From assembly GCF_900129555.1 (NCBI RefSeq), contig NZ_FQWC01000005.1:1-64000 (forward strand): a stretch of 64,000 nt of DNA, read 5' to 3'. This document shows, piece after piece, positions 55,694 through 64,000 of the stretch; the stretch's first letter is position 1, and each line of letters opens with the position of its first letter. Origin of the DNA: Flavobacterium defluvii. GTDB lineage: Bacteria > Bacteroidota > Bacteroidia > Flavobacteriales > Flavobacteriaceae. Below the pieces are notes generated by a model, which searched no databases, had not been told where the DNA came from, and was given only the letters and a program-made list of their open reading frames with translations. Both the position numbers and the translations under genes were made by a program.

Positions 55694-56518
55694 TTGAAAA
55701 AACGAAATGTCGAATTGGTCATTATTTCTGATGTCCACTTGGGAACTTACGGAAGTCACGCAAAAGAGCTAAACAACTATTTATCAACCATTAAACCTAA
55801 AACTTTAGTCTTAAATGGTGATATTATTGATGCATGGCAATTTAGAAAATCTTATTTTCCGAAAGCACATTTAAGAGTCATTCAGCGCATAATAGGAATG
55901 GCTTCAAAAGGCACAAAAGTGTATTATATTACCGGAAATCATGATGAAATTCTTAGAAAATTTAGCGACATGAATATGGGAAATTTTTCTCTTGTTGATA
56001 AATTGGTTTTAGAATTAGACAATAAAAAAGCATGGATTTTTCACGGAGATGTTTTTGATGCTTCTGTACAGCATTCAAAATGGATTGCAAAACTGGGCGG
56101 ATTAGGTTACGATTATTTAATTTTAATGAACCGATTTGCTAATTGGTGTCTTGCAAAATTAGGACGCGAACCTTACTCTTTTTCTAAAAAAATAAAAGCC
56201 AGTGTAAAAAAGGCCGTAAAATTTATTTCTGATTTTGAAACTACGGCAACTGATCTGGCTATTGAAAAAAATTATGATTATGTAATCTGCGGGCACATTC
56301 ACGAACCAAAAATCCTAACTAAAGAAAACAAACACGGATCTACTTTATACTTAAATTCAGGAGATTGGGTGGAAAATTTGACTGCTCTTGAATATCATAA
56401 AAAGCGCTGGAAATTATATTCATACACCCATACTAACTTTACAGAAGAAGAAAATCTTTTTGAAATGGAGGACATTTTAACCTCACAAGTATTATCAAAT
56501 ATTATTTTAAAAAAATAA
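55694..56518 (+). CDS. Metallophosphoesterase, UDP-2,3-diacylglucosamine diphosphatase (LpxH-like)
   Basis: This 274-residue protein starts at TTG 55694; a stop codon (TAA 55685-55687) lies two codons before it and no ATG is close, so TTG initiation is likely. Calcineurin-type motifs are in order: ISDVHLGTYGSH, LNGDIIDAW, TGNHDEIL, WIFHGDVFD, and CGHIHEPKI. This matches the Bacteroidota LpxH-type hydrolases that produce lipid X in lipid A synthesis, although the family also contains other phosphodiesterases. A terminator at 56534-56556 ends the transcript. Confidence 0.88.
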   Translation: MKKRNVELVIISDVHLGTYGSHAKELNNYLSTIKPKTLVLNGDIIDAWQFRKSYFPKAHLRVIQRIIGMASKGTKVYYITGNHDEILRKFSDMNMGNFSLVDKLVLELDNKKAWIFHGDVFDASVQHSKWIAKLGGLGYDYLILMNRFANWCLAKLGREPYSFSKKIKASVKKAVKFISDFETTATDLAIEKNYDYVICGHIHEPKILTKENKHGSTLYLNSGDWVENLTALEYHKKRWKLYSYTHTNFTEEENLFEMEDILTSQVLSNIILKK

Positions 56519-56533
56519 GCGATATGTACTTCT

Positions 56534-56556
56534 AAAGCCTTGTAAAGGCTTTTTTT
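56534..56556 (+). terminator. Terminator of the LpxH-like gene
   Basis: AAAGCCT (56534-56540) and AGGCTTT (56546-56552) form a 7-bp stem with a 5-nt loop, followed by seven T. Confidence 0.82.
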
Positions 56557-56673
56557 AACTTTTGAGTGTATCAAAATTCGCAAAAATGTGAATTATGTAA
56601 CAATTTCTAAAAATATTATACGTTCTTCATAAATAAGGAAATCTAAATTTGACAAAAATTAATTAACCATTTT

Positions 56674-57171
56674 ATGAAAAAGATACTATTATCTGCCATT
56701 ATGCTTTTTGGATTAGCATTTACGGCTCAATCGCAAGAAATTTCGAAGCACGCTTTAGGATTACGTTTAGGAGACAATAACGGTTTTGGAGGAGAAGTCT
56801 CATACCAATTAGGTTTAAATCAAAAAAACAGACTTGAATTTGATTTAGGCTGGAGAAACAGCCGTGATGTTGATGCTATTAAAGGTGTGGCACTTTATCA
56901 ATGGGTTTGGAACATCGATGGGGGATTTAACTGGTACGCTGGTGTTGGTGGTGGTTTAGCCGCTTGGGATCACGATTATTATAACAACAATTACAGATAC
57001 AATGATAGCGGAACTTATGTTTTTGCAGCTGGAGACATTGGTATCGAATATAGATTTAAGGAAGTGCCTATTACACTGTCATTAGATGCAAGACCTGAAA
57101 TTGGTTCTGGATACTATGACGATGACAATTTTGGATTTGACGTTGGTCTAGGCGTTAAATTCAGATTCTAA
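56674..57171 (+). CDS. Small outer-membrane beta-barrel-like protein
   Basis: This 165-residue protein has a signal peptide (MKKILLSAIMLFGLAFTAQSQE) and a series of alternating strands rich in Gly and aromatic residues (GFGGEVSYQLGL, KNRLEFDLGWRNSRD, GGFNWYAGVGGGLAAWDHDYY, FAAGDIGIEYRF, ITLSLDARPEIG, FDVGLGVKFRF) ending in Phe, as in eight-stranded outer-membrane barrels. A TAAATTTG -7 element (56644-56651) precedes it, although no TTG is at ideal distance. Function unknown. Confidence 0.82.
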   Translation: MKKILLSAIMLFGLAFTAQSQEISKHALGLRLGDNNGFGGEVSYQLGLNQKNRLEFDLGWRNSRDVDAIKGVALYQWVWNIDGGFNWYAGVGGGLAAWDHDYYNNNYRYNDSGTYVFAAGDIGIEYRFKEVPITLSLDARPEIGSGYYDDDNFGFDVGLGVKFRF

Positions 57172-57199
57172 TTAAAATTAAAAAATAATTGTAAGAAGA

Positions 57200-57232
57200 A
57201 ACCTGTCGTTTTTAATGCGACAGGTTTTTTTT
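57200..57232 (+). terminator. Terminator of the small beta-barrel gene
   Basis: AACCTGTCG (57200-57208) and CGACAGGTT (57218-57226) form a perfect 9-bp stem followed by eight T. Confidence 0.9.
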
Positions 57233-57252
57233 ATTTGTTAGTTAAAGTAATT

Positions 57253-57316
57253 GTCACCCTGAGCGAAGTCGAAGGACTTTCGAGGTAAAAAGAGCTTCGA
57301 CTTCGCTCAGCATGAT
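57253..57316. repeat. Palindromic intergenic repeat, copy 3
   Basis: Left arm 57253-57274 (...CCCTGAGCGAAGTCGAAG) and right arm 57295-57316 (CTTCGACTTCGCTCAGCATG...) are inverted with a 20-nt centre. It belongs to the family at 9107 and 10676 and lies between convergent genes. Confidence 0.9.
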
Positions 57317-57343
57317 TTAACCTCTAACTTTTTACTTCTAATA

Positions 57344-57766
57344 CTATTTGATAATAATCTCCTTTTTAGAATGCACTTTTACAACTGTATATGGATAGCT
57401 TATTACCTGCATTACCATAGCATCCGGAGCGGGATTATTTTCTTTTACCGTAATGATAATATTCTTATCTGTTTCTTCGACTTTTTCAATACCAATAGTA
57501 TAGCCGCTTGTGTTTTTTTCTCCCATATTCAGAATGACATAATTTGAAGTATTAATATCATCATGTTTCATTTTAGAAGACAGAAGAGGATCATTCTGCA
57601 GCATTTTAATTTCATTAGGTTCTGTTAAAATTTCAAAGAATTTGATGTTTCCTCCGCCATCTGGCTGTTCTGTTAAAACTTCATACAAAGCTGTTGAATT
57701 TGCTGTTTTTTTTGCTCCGCAGGAAACCAAAACAAAAATTACTAAAACCGAAATTACTTTTTTCAT
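57344..57766 (-). CDS. PrcB-like lipoprotein
   Basis: I use ATG 57766 (MKKVISVLVIFVLVSC, Cys16), giving 140 residues with a lipobox; the longer frame would start at TTG. The C-terminal part (YVILNMGEKNTSGYTIGIEKVEE, IIITVKENNPAPDAMVMQVISYPYTVVKV) resembles the C-terminal domain of treponemal PrcB, a protease-complex subunit. The family is mostly of unknown function in Bacteroidota. It is 29 nt past the bshA stop codon on the same strand and may be cotranscribed. Confidence 0.8.
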   Translation of the reverse strand: MKKVISVLVIFVLVSCGAKKTANSTALYEVLTEQPDGGGNIKFFEILTEPNEIKMLQNDPLLSSKMKHDDINTSNYVILNMGEKNTSGYTIGIEKVEETDKNIIITVKENNPAPDAMVMQVISYPYTVVKVHSKKEIIIK

Positions 57767-57795
57767 TACGTTCAAATTTTTAAAATTAATGGTTC

Positions 57796-58932
57796 TTACT
57801 CTTTATAATCATCAATTGCTTTTTGGTACAAAGCTTCGTATTTAGGGAGAATGTTTTTGATGTCAAACTTTTTGGCAACTTCCAGTGCATTTGCTTTAAA
57901 TTCTTTTAAAGTCACGTCATCTTTAAGGATTTTAATTGCATTTGCTGCCATTTCATCAACATTTCCAACATCGCTTAAGTAACCCGAAATTCCGTCAAAA
58001 TTAACTTCAGGTAAACCTCCCGAATTACTTGAAATTACCGGAACACCACAAGCCATTGCTTCTAAAGCTGCCAAACCAAAACTCTCCGTTTCGGATGGAA
58101 GTAAAAACAAATCGGTCATGCATAAAATCTTATCTATTTCATTACTGTTTCCAAAGAAAATTACTTTATCGTAAATTCCAAGTTCCATACACAAGACTTC
58201 AGCTCTCTCCTTTTCAGGACCATCACCCACCATCATTAATTTTGCAGGCATTTCTTTTTGAATATTATAGAAAATCTTAATAATATCCGGAATACGTTTT
58301 ACCTTTCTAAAGTTACTAATATGCGTAACTATTCGTTCATTCTCCTTTGCCATAACATATCTGTGGCAAGGTTCTGTTGGGTCTTTTCTAACTTTATCCA
58401 GCTCTATAAAATTTGGAATTACTTTAATCTTATTCTTAATTTTGAATAATTTCAAAGTATCATCTTTTAAACTTTGCGAAACCGAAGTCACATAATCTGA
58501 TTTATTGATGCTAAAAGTTACCGCAGGTTTATAAAACGGATGATTTCCAACAAGCGTAATATCAGTTCCGTGAAGTGTTGTAATCATCGGAAGATTAATT
58601 CCTTCATTCTTCAGCATTTGTTTCGCCATATAACCTGCATAAGCATGAGGAATAGCATAATGTACATGAAGAACTTCTATTTTGTACAATTTTACCATAT
58701 CAACCAATTTGCTTGACAAAGCCAATTCGTACGGCTGATAATGGAATAAAGGATATTCAGGAACGTTTACTTCGTGATAATGAACATTTGGATTTAAAAG
58801 TGCCAATCGTACTGGCTGACTGTAAGTTATAAAATGTATTTCGTGTCCGCGTCTGGCTAATTCGAGACCTAGTTCTGTAGCAACTACACCACTACCGCCA
58901 AATGTCGGATAACAAACTATTGCTATTTTCAT
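57796..58932 (-). CDS. bshA: N-acetyl-alpha-D-glucosaminyl L-malate synthase (bacillithiol synthesis)
   Basis: This 378-residue GT4 glycosyltransferase matches BshA, which joins GlcNAc from UDP-GlcNAc to L-malate, the first step of bacillithiol synthesis. Motifs include MKIAIVCYPTFGGSGVVATELG, HEIHFITYSQPVRL, HVHYAIPHAYAGYMAKQML, TTLHGTDITLVG, VIPNFIELDKV, FRKVKRIPDI and the EX7E site ETESFGLAALEAMACGVPVISS. BshB and BshC are not in the window. Other GT4 transferases are possible, but the full N-terminal match favours BshA. Confidence 0.94.
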   Translation of the reverse strand: MKIAIVCYPTFGGSGVVATELGLELARRGHEIHFITYSQPVRLALLNPNVHYHEVNVPEYPLFHYQPYELALSSKLVDMVKLYKIEVLHVHYAIPHAYAGYMAKQMLKNEGINLPMITTLHGTDITLVGNHPFYKPAVTFSINKSDYVTSVSQSLKDDTLKLFKIKNKIKVIPNFIELDKVRKDPTEPCHRYVMAKENERIVTHISNFRKVKRIPDIIKIFYNIQKEMPAKLMMVGDGPEKERAEVLCMELGIYDKVIFFGNSNEIDKILCMTDLFLLPSETESFGLAALEAMACGVPVISSNSGGLPEVNFDGISGYLSDVGNVDEMAANAIKILKDDVTLKEFKANALEVAKKFDIKNILPKYEALYQKAIDDYKE

Positions 58933-59114
58933 GTATTAAATTTAATTCTACGAAAATACTCAAAAATAGCGTTTAATTGACCGTTTGATTTGTTAGATTT
59001 TTGTAAAACTTGGAGATATCAGATAATTAGACTGTTAGATTCTTTGCTATATTGTTTTCCTAGGAACGAGGAATAACAAACTTAATGAAACCTGAAACTT
59101 AAAACTTGAAACAA

Positions 59115-59150
59115 TTAAAAAAAGGCATAAAACCTAAATTTCATGCCTTT
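59115..59150 (-). terminator. Terminator of the 160-aa conserved gene
   Basis: AAAGGCAT (59121-59128) and ATGCCTTT (59143-59150) pair, and on the minus strand a T run follows (TTTTTTTAATTG). Confidence 0.82.
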
Positions 59151-59171
59151 CAAATATACTATAAATTTCTC

Positions 59172-59654
59172 TTAGAAAAATCTGCTGTGCCAACTGTCGG
59201 CAGCAGGAACTTCCCAAGATTCGTTGAATTCTTCAATATTGTTAACTAGATTATTGAAAACAATCGTATTCTCAGAAACCGATTTATCTTTTACCATTTT
59301 CTTGAAATCAATTAATGGTTTGTGTGCAATATGTTCTCCAAGTTTAAAAGTAACATTCATCTTGTCCAATAAATCGACATTGTACTTTTTCTCTAAGCTT
59401 TGAATAAATTCTACAGAACTATCAATAGAACAACCTGTAGCAGCTTGCACTTCCTGATTTACCGCTAATATTATAAAGCGATTATATTTTAACAGAAATG
59501 ACGCTTCAAGACTTGTTCCATGAGCGGCCCATTCTTCTACAAAAGCTTTTAAATCAGTTTCAATTTCAGAAAACTCCTCCTCAGAAAATTTTCTGTTCGA
59601 TTGGTAAATCCAAACTCTGGATTCACCAGGTAAATTTTCAAAAGGTATATACAT
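59172..59654 (-). CDS. Conserved 160-aa protein of unknown function
   Basis: This 160-residue soluble protein begins MYIPFENLPGESRVWIYQSN and contains EIETDLKAFVEEWAAHGTSLEASFLLKYNRFIILAVNQEVQAATGCSIDSSVEFIQSLEKKY. I recall this family as widespread in Flavobacteriia and often labelled ABC transporter ATPase, but no Walker A, Walker B or signature motif is present, so that label has no support. The Cys-containing ATGCSID motif looks like a conserved core. It lies downstream of the Fe-S protein genes on the same strand, separated by dispersed repeats. Confidence 0.82.
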   Translation of the reverse strand: MYIPFENLPGESRVWIYQSNRKFSEEEFSEIETDLKAFVEEWAAHGTSLEASFLLKYNRFIILAVNQEVQAATGCSIDSSVEFIQSLEKKYNVDLLDKMNVTFKLGEHIAHKPLIDFKKMVKDKSVSENTIVFNNLVNNIEEFNESWEVPAADSWHSRFF

Positions 59655-59695
59655 TTTTTAATTTTAGATTTTAGATTGTTGATTTTAGATTTTGA
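59655..59695. repeat. Dispersed TTTTAGATT repeat upstream of the 160-aa gene
   Basis: TTTTAGATTTTAGATTGTTG and variants, as at 9010 and 10162, followed by GTTTCAGG-type repeats. All three copies directly precede start codons on the minus strand. Confidence 0.7.
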
Positions 59696-59753
59696 AAAGT
59701 TTCAGGTTTAATGTTTCAAGTTAAAAACTTAGCAACTTAGTCCCTTAGAACCT

Positions 59754-60545
59754 TTACAAATCCTGTGCATTAGCAATTAACTCAGCAACATCCATTACTT
59801 TTACTTCACCTTCTTTATGTGCATGTTTAATACCGTCTGTTAACATAGTATTACAGAATGGGCATCCAGCAGCGATAATATCCGGTTTAACTTCCAAAGC
59901 ATCTTCTGTACGAAGAACGTTTACTTCTTTGTTTCCAGGCTCAGCATCTTTAAACATTTGGGCTCCACCGGCACCACAGCATAAGCCATTTGCTTTAGAA
60001 CGTTTCATTTCGACTAATTCAACATCTAATTTCTGAATTAAATCTCTTGGAGCTTCGTAAACTTTATTGGCTCTTCCTAAATAGCAAGGATCGTGAAAAG
60101 TAATTTTCTTTCCTTTAAACTGTCCTCCTTCAACCGTAAGCCTTCCGTCATCAATTAATGATTTTAAGAATTCTGTATGATGAATAACTTCGTATTTCCC
60201 GCCTAATTCAGGATATTCATTTTTTAATGTATTAAAACAATGCGGACATGCTGTAACGATTTTTTTTGCTTCATAAGCATTCAAAACCTCAATATTCATC
60301 ATAGCCTGCATTTGAAACAAAAATTCATTTCCGGCTCTTTTTGCAGGATCACCTGTACAACTCTCTTCTGTACCTAATACTGCAAAAGATACATTGGTAC
60401 GGTTTAAAATACGTACAAATGCTTTCGTAATTTTTTTTGCTCTATCATCAAAACTTCCTGCACAACCTACCCAAAACAAAACTTCTGGTTGTTTTCCTTC
60501 GGCAAGCATTTCTGCCATTGTTGGCACTACTAAACTTTCTGACAT
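59754..60545 (-). CDS. Fe-S oxidoreductase with two Cys-rich (CCG) domains
   Basis: These 263 residues form a duplicated cysteine-rich domain as in HdrB, GlpC and LutA: VLFWVGCAGSFDDRAK, ESCTGDPAKR, TACPHCFNTLKNEYPEL, then HDPCYLGRANKVYEAP, GLCCGAGGAQMF (CCG motif) and AGCPFCNTMLTDG. Such domains bind a noncubane Fe-S cluster and pass electrons between a membrane partner and a soluble substrate. The next gene upstream encodes a membrane ferredoxin-like partner, so the pair probably forms one oxidoreductase. The actual substrate is unknown. Confidence 0.9.
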   Translation of the reverse strand: MSESLVVPTMAEMLAEGKQPEVLFWVGCAGSFDDRAKKITKAFVRILNRTNVSFAVLGTEESCTGDPAKRAGNEFLFQMQAMMNIEVLNAYEAKKIVTACPHCFNTLKNEYPELGGKYEVIHHTEFLKSLIDDGRLTVEGGQFKGKKITFHDPCYLGRANKVYEAPRDLIQKLDVELVEMKRSKANGLCCGAGGAQMFKDAEPGNKEVNVLRTEDALEVKPDIIAAGCPFCNTMLTDGIKHAHKEGEVKVMDVAELIANAQDL

Positions 60546-60547
60546 TT

Positions 60548-60668
60548 TCTTTTTTTGTTAAATCGGTTAATCGTTGATTTGGTTAATCGATTAAATAATT
60601 AACCATTTCTAAAAAACTCACTTTATTCTATTTATCGATTAAACAGTTAAACAATTAAACAGTTAAAC
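60548..60668. repeat. A/T-rich TTTAATCG/GATTAAACAG repeat tract
   Basis: Repeated GTTAATCGATTAAA and GATTAAACAGTTAAAC strings fill the gap between the two Fe-S genes, like the tract at 11713-11863. Confidence 0.65.
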
Positions 60669-60674
60669 CAAATC

Positions 60675-62006
60675 TTAATTTTCGTTTTTCCAATTTAATC
60701 GGTCCTGCTGGCTGTACTGCCAAGGTGCTGCATTATTTTCGATATTCGTCATCATGGCATTTAATGACATTGGCGCAGCACTCTGCTCCATTACTAAATA
60801 ACGACGCATATCCATAATTATAGACAACGGACTGATGTTTACCGGACATTCTTCTACACAGGCATTACATGACGTACAGGCCCATAGTTCTTCTGGCGTA
60901 ATATAATCGTTTAATAATGTTTTATTATCCGGAACAAAAACACCTTTATTGGCATCAATATTTTTCCCTACTTCTGTCAAACGGTCTCTCGTATCCATCA
61001 TAATTTTACGTGGAGACAATTTTTTTCCTGTTTGATTTGCCGGACAAGAAGAAGTACAACGACCACATTCTGTACAGGTATAAGCATTTAAAAGCTGAAC
61101 CCAGTTTAAATCCTGAACATCACTCGCTCCAAATTTAGCAGGAACTGCATTTTCATCAACCGGAGCTGCTGCAAACGGATCTGCATTTGGATCCATCATC
61201 AGCTTAACTTCTTTTGTAACTGAAGCTAAATTATCAAACTGTCCTTCTGGTTTTAAATTCGCAAAATAAGTATTTGGGAAAGCCAAAAGTATATGTAAGT
61301 GTTTTGAAAAATACAAATAGTTCATAAATATCAAAATACCCACTATATGAAGCCACCAAAATGCTTCAAATAATATTACAACCAATTCGTTTGACATTCC
61401 ATTAAAAATTGGCGCAATGAACTGACTTATTGGAAAACTTCCTGCTTTATGAAAAACTCCTCCCGGAACGTTTTGCAAATGAAGGTCTGATGCATTCATC
61501 AACAAAAACAAAATCATTAAAACAGTTTCAAAATACAAAATATAATTTGCATCGCTTTTTGGGAATCCTGTTAAATCAGAATGTATAAAACGTTTCAGTC
61601 GGATAAAATTTCTTCTAAGCCAGAAAACGGTAACTGAAAAAATTACAAGTATTGCCAGTATTTCAAATGAAGCTATTAAAACATCATAAACTACACCTAA
61701 ATAAGGTGCAAAAATTCTATGAGTTCCTAATAAACCATCGATTATGATTTCGAGTAATTCGATATTAATAATTATGAAACCTACATATACAAAAATATGC
61801 AGTATTCCGGCAACAGGACGTCTCACCATTTTTGACTGCCCAAGAGCAATCATTGCCATATTTTTCCAACGAGCTTTAGGATTATCTTTTCTATCTACGT
61901 CAACTCCTAAATTAATGTTGCGGATGATTTTTTTTACGCTCGCTGCAAAAAAACCAAAACCTGCTACAAGAAGTATGGCGAATAAAATGTTATCTAAATA
62001 ACTCAT
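60675..62006 (-). CDS. Membrane Fe-S oxidoreductase (dicluster ferredoxin with NarI-like membrane domain)
   Basis: This 443-residue protein has about six transmembrane helices (residues 1-250) with His residues suited to heme b or quinone sites, as in HdrE/NarI. The C-terminal part carries two 4Fe-4S motifs: CTECGRCTSSCPANQTGKKLSPRKI (about 305-330) and CTSCNACVEECPVNISPLSII (about 375-395). It probably moves electrons between membrane quinones and the CCG-domain partner encoded 130 nt downstream. The arrangement is conserved in Flavobacteriia as I recall. Substrate unknown. Confidence 0.9.
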   Translation of the reverse strand: MSYLDNILFAILLVAGFGFFAASVKKIIRNINLGVDVDRKDNPKARWKNMAMIALGQSKMVRRPVAGILHIFVYVGFIIINIELLEIIIDGLLGTHRIFAPYLGVVYDVLIASFEILAILVIFSVTVFWLRRNFIRLKRFIHSDLTGFPKSDANYILYFETVLMILFLLMNASDLHLQNVPGGVFHKAGSFPISQFIAPIFNGMSNELVVILFEAFWWLHIVGILIFMNYLYFSKHLHILLAFPNTYFANLKPEGQFDNLASVTKEVKLMMDPNADPFAAAPVDENAVPAKFGASDVQDLNWVQLLNAYTCTECGRCTSSCPANQTGKKLSPRKIMMDTRDRLTEVGKNIDANKGVFVPDNKTLLNDYITPEELWACTSCNACVEECPVNISPLSIIMDMRRYLVMEQSAAPMSLNAMMTNIENNAAPWQYSQQDRLNWKNEN

Positions 62007-62011
62007 TATAA

Positions 62012-62977
62012 TTATTTTTTATCAGTTGAATTAGGGGTTTCTGCTGGTGCTACGTATGGTTTGTTTTTCTTTCCAAAAAGCGAAACATTTACATAACGTG
62101 TTGGATATAAACGAACATCTTGCAATAATAATTCGAGTTCCTTTGAAGTTTTTGCAAGGTTATTATAAAGAGCATCATCGTTTAATAATTTACCTGCAGT
62201 TCCTTTTCCAGAATTTAAATTTGCCATAATTCCGTCAACTTTTGCTAAAGTTTGATTTAAATTACGAACTGTTTTTCCAAGATCGGCTTTGTTTAAAGAA
62301 TCGGAAATTTTATTGAAGTTGCTGGACATTTTATTAAAGTTTGTCACAACTCCGTTTATCTGGCTTTTGTTAGTATCCAAGATATTGTTGATACTTCCTG
62401 AAGCTCTGTGGAATTGTTCCATTGTCTGACTTAACTCAGCCAGAGTTTTCTTTAAATCTTCCTGTCCTTTTTTGTCTAAAACATTGTTTAATCCAGTAAC
62501 CAGATTATCAATATTTACAAGCATTTTATTGAGCTTTTCTTCAATTGGTTCAATCTTTCCTCCTAAAGATTCGGTTAATCCAAGCTTTACTTCAGACTGA
62601 AGCGTTGCTCCGTCTTCTGCCGGCTCTTTATCTGCAAGATTAGGAATAATTGCAATTTGTTTTCCTCCAATTAAACTAGCAGAATACAAAGATGCTTTAC
62701 TTGTTTTAGAAATAGGAAAATCTGTTTTTAATTGAAGTTCAACTAATAATTTTCCAGTTGTTTCGTTGATTGTTATTTTATTTACCTTACCAACTACAAG
62801 TCCGTTTATGGTAACAGGTGCCGATTGTGCCAGCTCTTCAACATTATCATACTCAGCATATAATGTTTTATAGTTTGTAAAAAGATCCTTGCCTTTTAAA
62901 AAACTGTAGCCCCAGATAAATAATAAAATAGATGCGATGACTAATACAGCCGTTTTAATTTCTCTTGTTAGTTTCAA
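62012..62977 (-). CDS. MlaD/MCE-domain lipid-transport protein
   Basis: This 321-residue protein has an N-terminal transmembrane helix (about 8-26; TAVLVIASILLFIWGYSFL) and an MCE domain (about 36-120; LYAEYDNVEELAQSAPVTINGLVVGKVNKI, YSASLIGGKQIAIIPN). A long helical region with coiled-coil features follows (IEEKLNKMLVNIDNLVTGLNNVLDKK, INNILDTNKSQINGVVTNF). MCE proteins bridge the envelope and carry phospholipids with an MlaEF-type ABC transporter, which is not in this window. It lies between the amidase gene and the Fe-S genes on the same strand; its stop codon is 5 nt before the Fe-S start. Confidence 0.93.
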   Translation of the reverse strand: MKLTREIKTAVLVIASILLFIWGYSFLKGKDLFTNYKTLYAEYDNVEELAQSAPVTINGLVVGKVNKITINETTGKLLVELQLKTDFPISKTSKASLYSASLIGGKQIAIIPNLADKEPAEDGATLQSEVKLGLTESLGGKIEPIEEKLNKMLVNIDNLVTGLNNVLDKKGQEDLKKTLAELSQTMEQFHRASGSINNILDTNKSQINGVVTNFNKMSSNFNKISDSLNKADLGKTVRNLNQTLAKVDGIMANLNSGKGTAGKLLNDDALYNNLAKTSKELELLLQDVRLYPTRYVNVSLFGKKNKPYVAPAETPNSTDKK

Positions 62978-63028
62978 AATTCTAAGTGTTTGTTACAAAT
63001 TTAGTATAAATATTCGAACTTGTGACTA

Positions 63029-64000
63029 TTATTTGATTGCGTCTTCAATACTGATTTTCTGTCCGTCTCTGTTTGCAACTAAAAAAGCAGCGCCATATCC
63101 TTTATTCTTAGCTTCTTCCAGATATTTTTTTGCAGTTTCATAATTTGGAGTTTCCTGATAGAAATATTTATAAATATTGTTTTCGTAAATCATTGTCACA
63201 TTTTTTAAACCCTTAAAATTTTTAGGCTCTAATGGTGTTTTTTTAATGCTCGCGATAAGCTGTACTTTAAAGAATGTTCCTTTTGGTGCAGCTGGAGCTT
63301 CTACAACTTTAGCTTTTTTTGGTGTCGAAGTATCTTTTACCGGTTTAGCTTCAACCGCTTCGGGAGTTCCTGATCCAAAATATTCTCTTTTGTAGCTCAA
63401 AATGGCTTCTGCAATAGCTTTTGCAATATCGTCCTGTCCTTCTTCTGAATTTAAAATATTTCCTTCTGTTGGGTTAGAAACAAATCCTGTTTCAACTAAA
63501 ACCCTCGGCATGTAAGCTTTGTGAAGAACCATAAACGGCGCTTGTTTTACTCCGCCTTGTCTAATTTTTTTTCCAAGTTTTTCAAAATTATCTTCAATTT
63601 TACTTGCTAACGAAATACTATTATCTAAATATTCTTCCTGCATTAAAGTCATTCCGATCATGGATTCTGGCGAATTTGGATCGAAACCTTCATACTTTCG
63701 TTTATAATCTTTCTCTAAAGTAATTACCGAGTTCTCTTTTTTTGCGGCTTCAAGATTTGATGCTACTTTACTCAAACCCATTACGTAGGTTTCGGTTCCG
63801 TCTGCAGCGGTATTTTTATTGGCATTACAGTGTATAGAAACGAATATATTTGAGTTGGCTCTGTTTGCAATATTGGCTCTTTCGACCAAATCAATAAAAA
63901 CGTCTGTTTTACGAGTATAAATTACATTAACATTTGGATTAAGCTCTAAAATTTTCCCCACTTTTAAAACAATAGCCAAGGCAATATTTTTTTCAATCCG
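63029..64000 (-). CDS. N-acetylmuramoyl-L-alanine amidase (5' end outside the window)
   Basis: The frame is open to the window edge, reading RIEKNIALAIVLKVGK at its visible start, so the N terminus lies beyond 64000. The Amidase_3 domain shows EKNIALA (zinc-binding Glu expected here), VIYTRKTDVFIDLVERANIANRAN, FVSIHCNANKN (zinc His), YVMGL, APFMVLHKAYMPRVLVETGFVSNPTEG and the catalytic Glu in VLVETGF. After a disordered linker (KPVKDTSTPKKAKVVEAPAAP), a C-terminal SPOR-like domain (FFKVQLIASIKK..., YFYQETPNYETAKKYLEEAKNKGYGAAFLVA) probably binds denuded glycan at division sites. It cuts the amide link between MurNAc and the stem peptide. Confidence 0.92.
   Translation of the reverse strand, partial: RIEKNIALAIVLKVGKILELNPNVNVIYTRKTDVFIDLVERANIANRANSNIFVSIHCNANKNTAADGTETYVMGLSKVASNLEAAKKENSVITLEKDYKRKYEGFDPNSPESMIGMTLMQEEYLDNSISLASKIEDNFEKLGKKIRQGGVKQAPFMVLHKAYMPRVLVETGFVSNPTEGNILNSEEGQDDIAKAIAEAILSYKREYFGSGTPEAVEAKPVKDTSTPKKAKVVEAPAAPKGTFFKVQLIASIKKTPLEPKNFKGLKNVTMIYENNIYKYFYQETPNYETAKKYLEEAKNKGYGAAFLVANRDGQKISIEDAIK

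Noticed and set aside
59172..59654. ABC transporter ATPase
   Set aside because: No Walker A, Walker B or signature motif; kept as a conserved protein of unknown function.

Overview
The window looks like a chromosomal segment of a Flavobacterium, close to F. johnsoniae. The evidence is the low G+C content, type IX secretion (T9SS) sorting domains, PorP/SprF, SusC/SusD pairs, BshA, promoters of the Bacteroidota type (TTG, about 19 nt, TAnnTTTG) and A-rich leaders without clear Shine-Dalgarno sites. Gene names and family assignments come from motifs read by eye and from memory; no database search was run.

Layout. 1-7568 (+): the 3' part of a giant T9SS adhesin with near-identical tandem Ig/HYR-like repeats, followed by a PorP/SprF-type outer-membrane protein and a TPR/PD40/OmpA protein. 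This is a typical secreted adhesin plus partner cluster. 7690-12404 (-): a CAP-domain lipoprotein and housekeeping genes pdxH, rnz, a small STAS-like gene, pyrB and pyrR, separated by dispersed palindromic repeats. 12602-14321 (+): a two-gene accessory island encoding a TIR-like NADase-type protein and a class III cyclase-like protein. It is the best candidate here for an uncharacterised nucleotide-signalling or antiphage module. 14430-17518: a tiny lipoprotein, an ABC-F ATPase and a TlpA-like thioredoxin.

17955-41836 is a complete chitin utilization locus. Operon 1 (-) is cusCI-cusDI-chiB. Operon 2 (-) is cusCII-cusDII-nagB-GH20-chiA. A divergent LytS/LytTR two-component system and an MFS sugar permease lie on the + strand. 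Secreted ChiA and surface ChiB cut chitin, the SusCD pairs import chitooligosaccharides, the GH20 enzyme releases GlcNAc, the permease takes it into the cytoplasm, and NagB feeds it to glycolysis. A 27-bp element with fixed internal spacing occurs upstream of cusCI, cusCII and the permease, and is a strong candidate operator for the LytTR regulator.

41954-64000: a small secreted protein, a transaldolase-like aldolase, an SDR enzyme, the small SRP RNA with a consensus promoter, a glutamine cyclotransferase, hutI and hutG flanking a coiled-coil protein, a DEAD-box helicase, a hybrid histidine kinase divergent from a 42-aa double-glycine leader peptide, a dicarboxylate symporter, aroC, an LpxH-like phosphoesterase, two small envelope proteins, bshA, and a (-) cluster (Fe-S oxidoreductases, MlaD, N-acetylmuramoyl-L-alanine amidase) that runs off the right end. 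I saw no tRNA, rRNA, CRISPR array, insertion sequence or phage genes.
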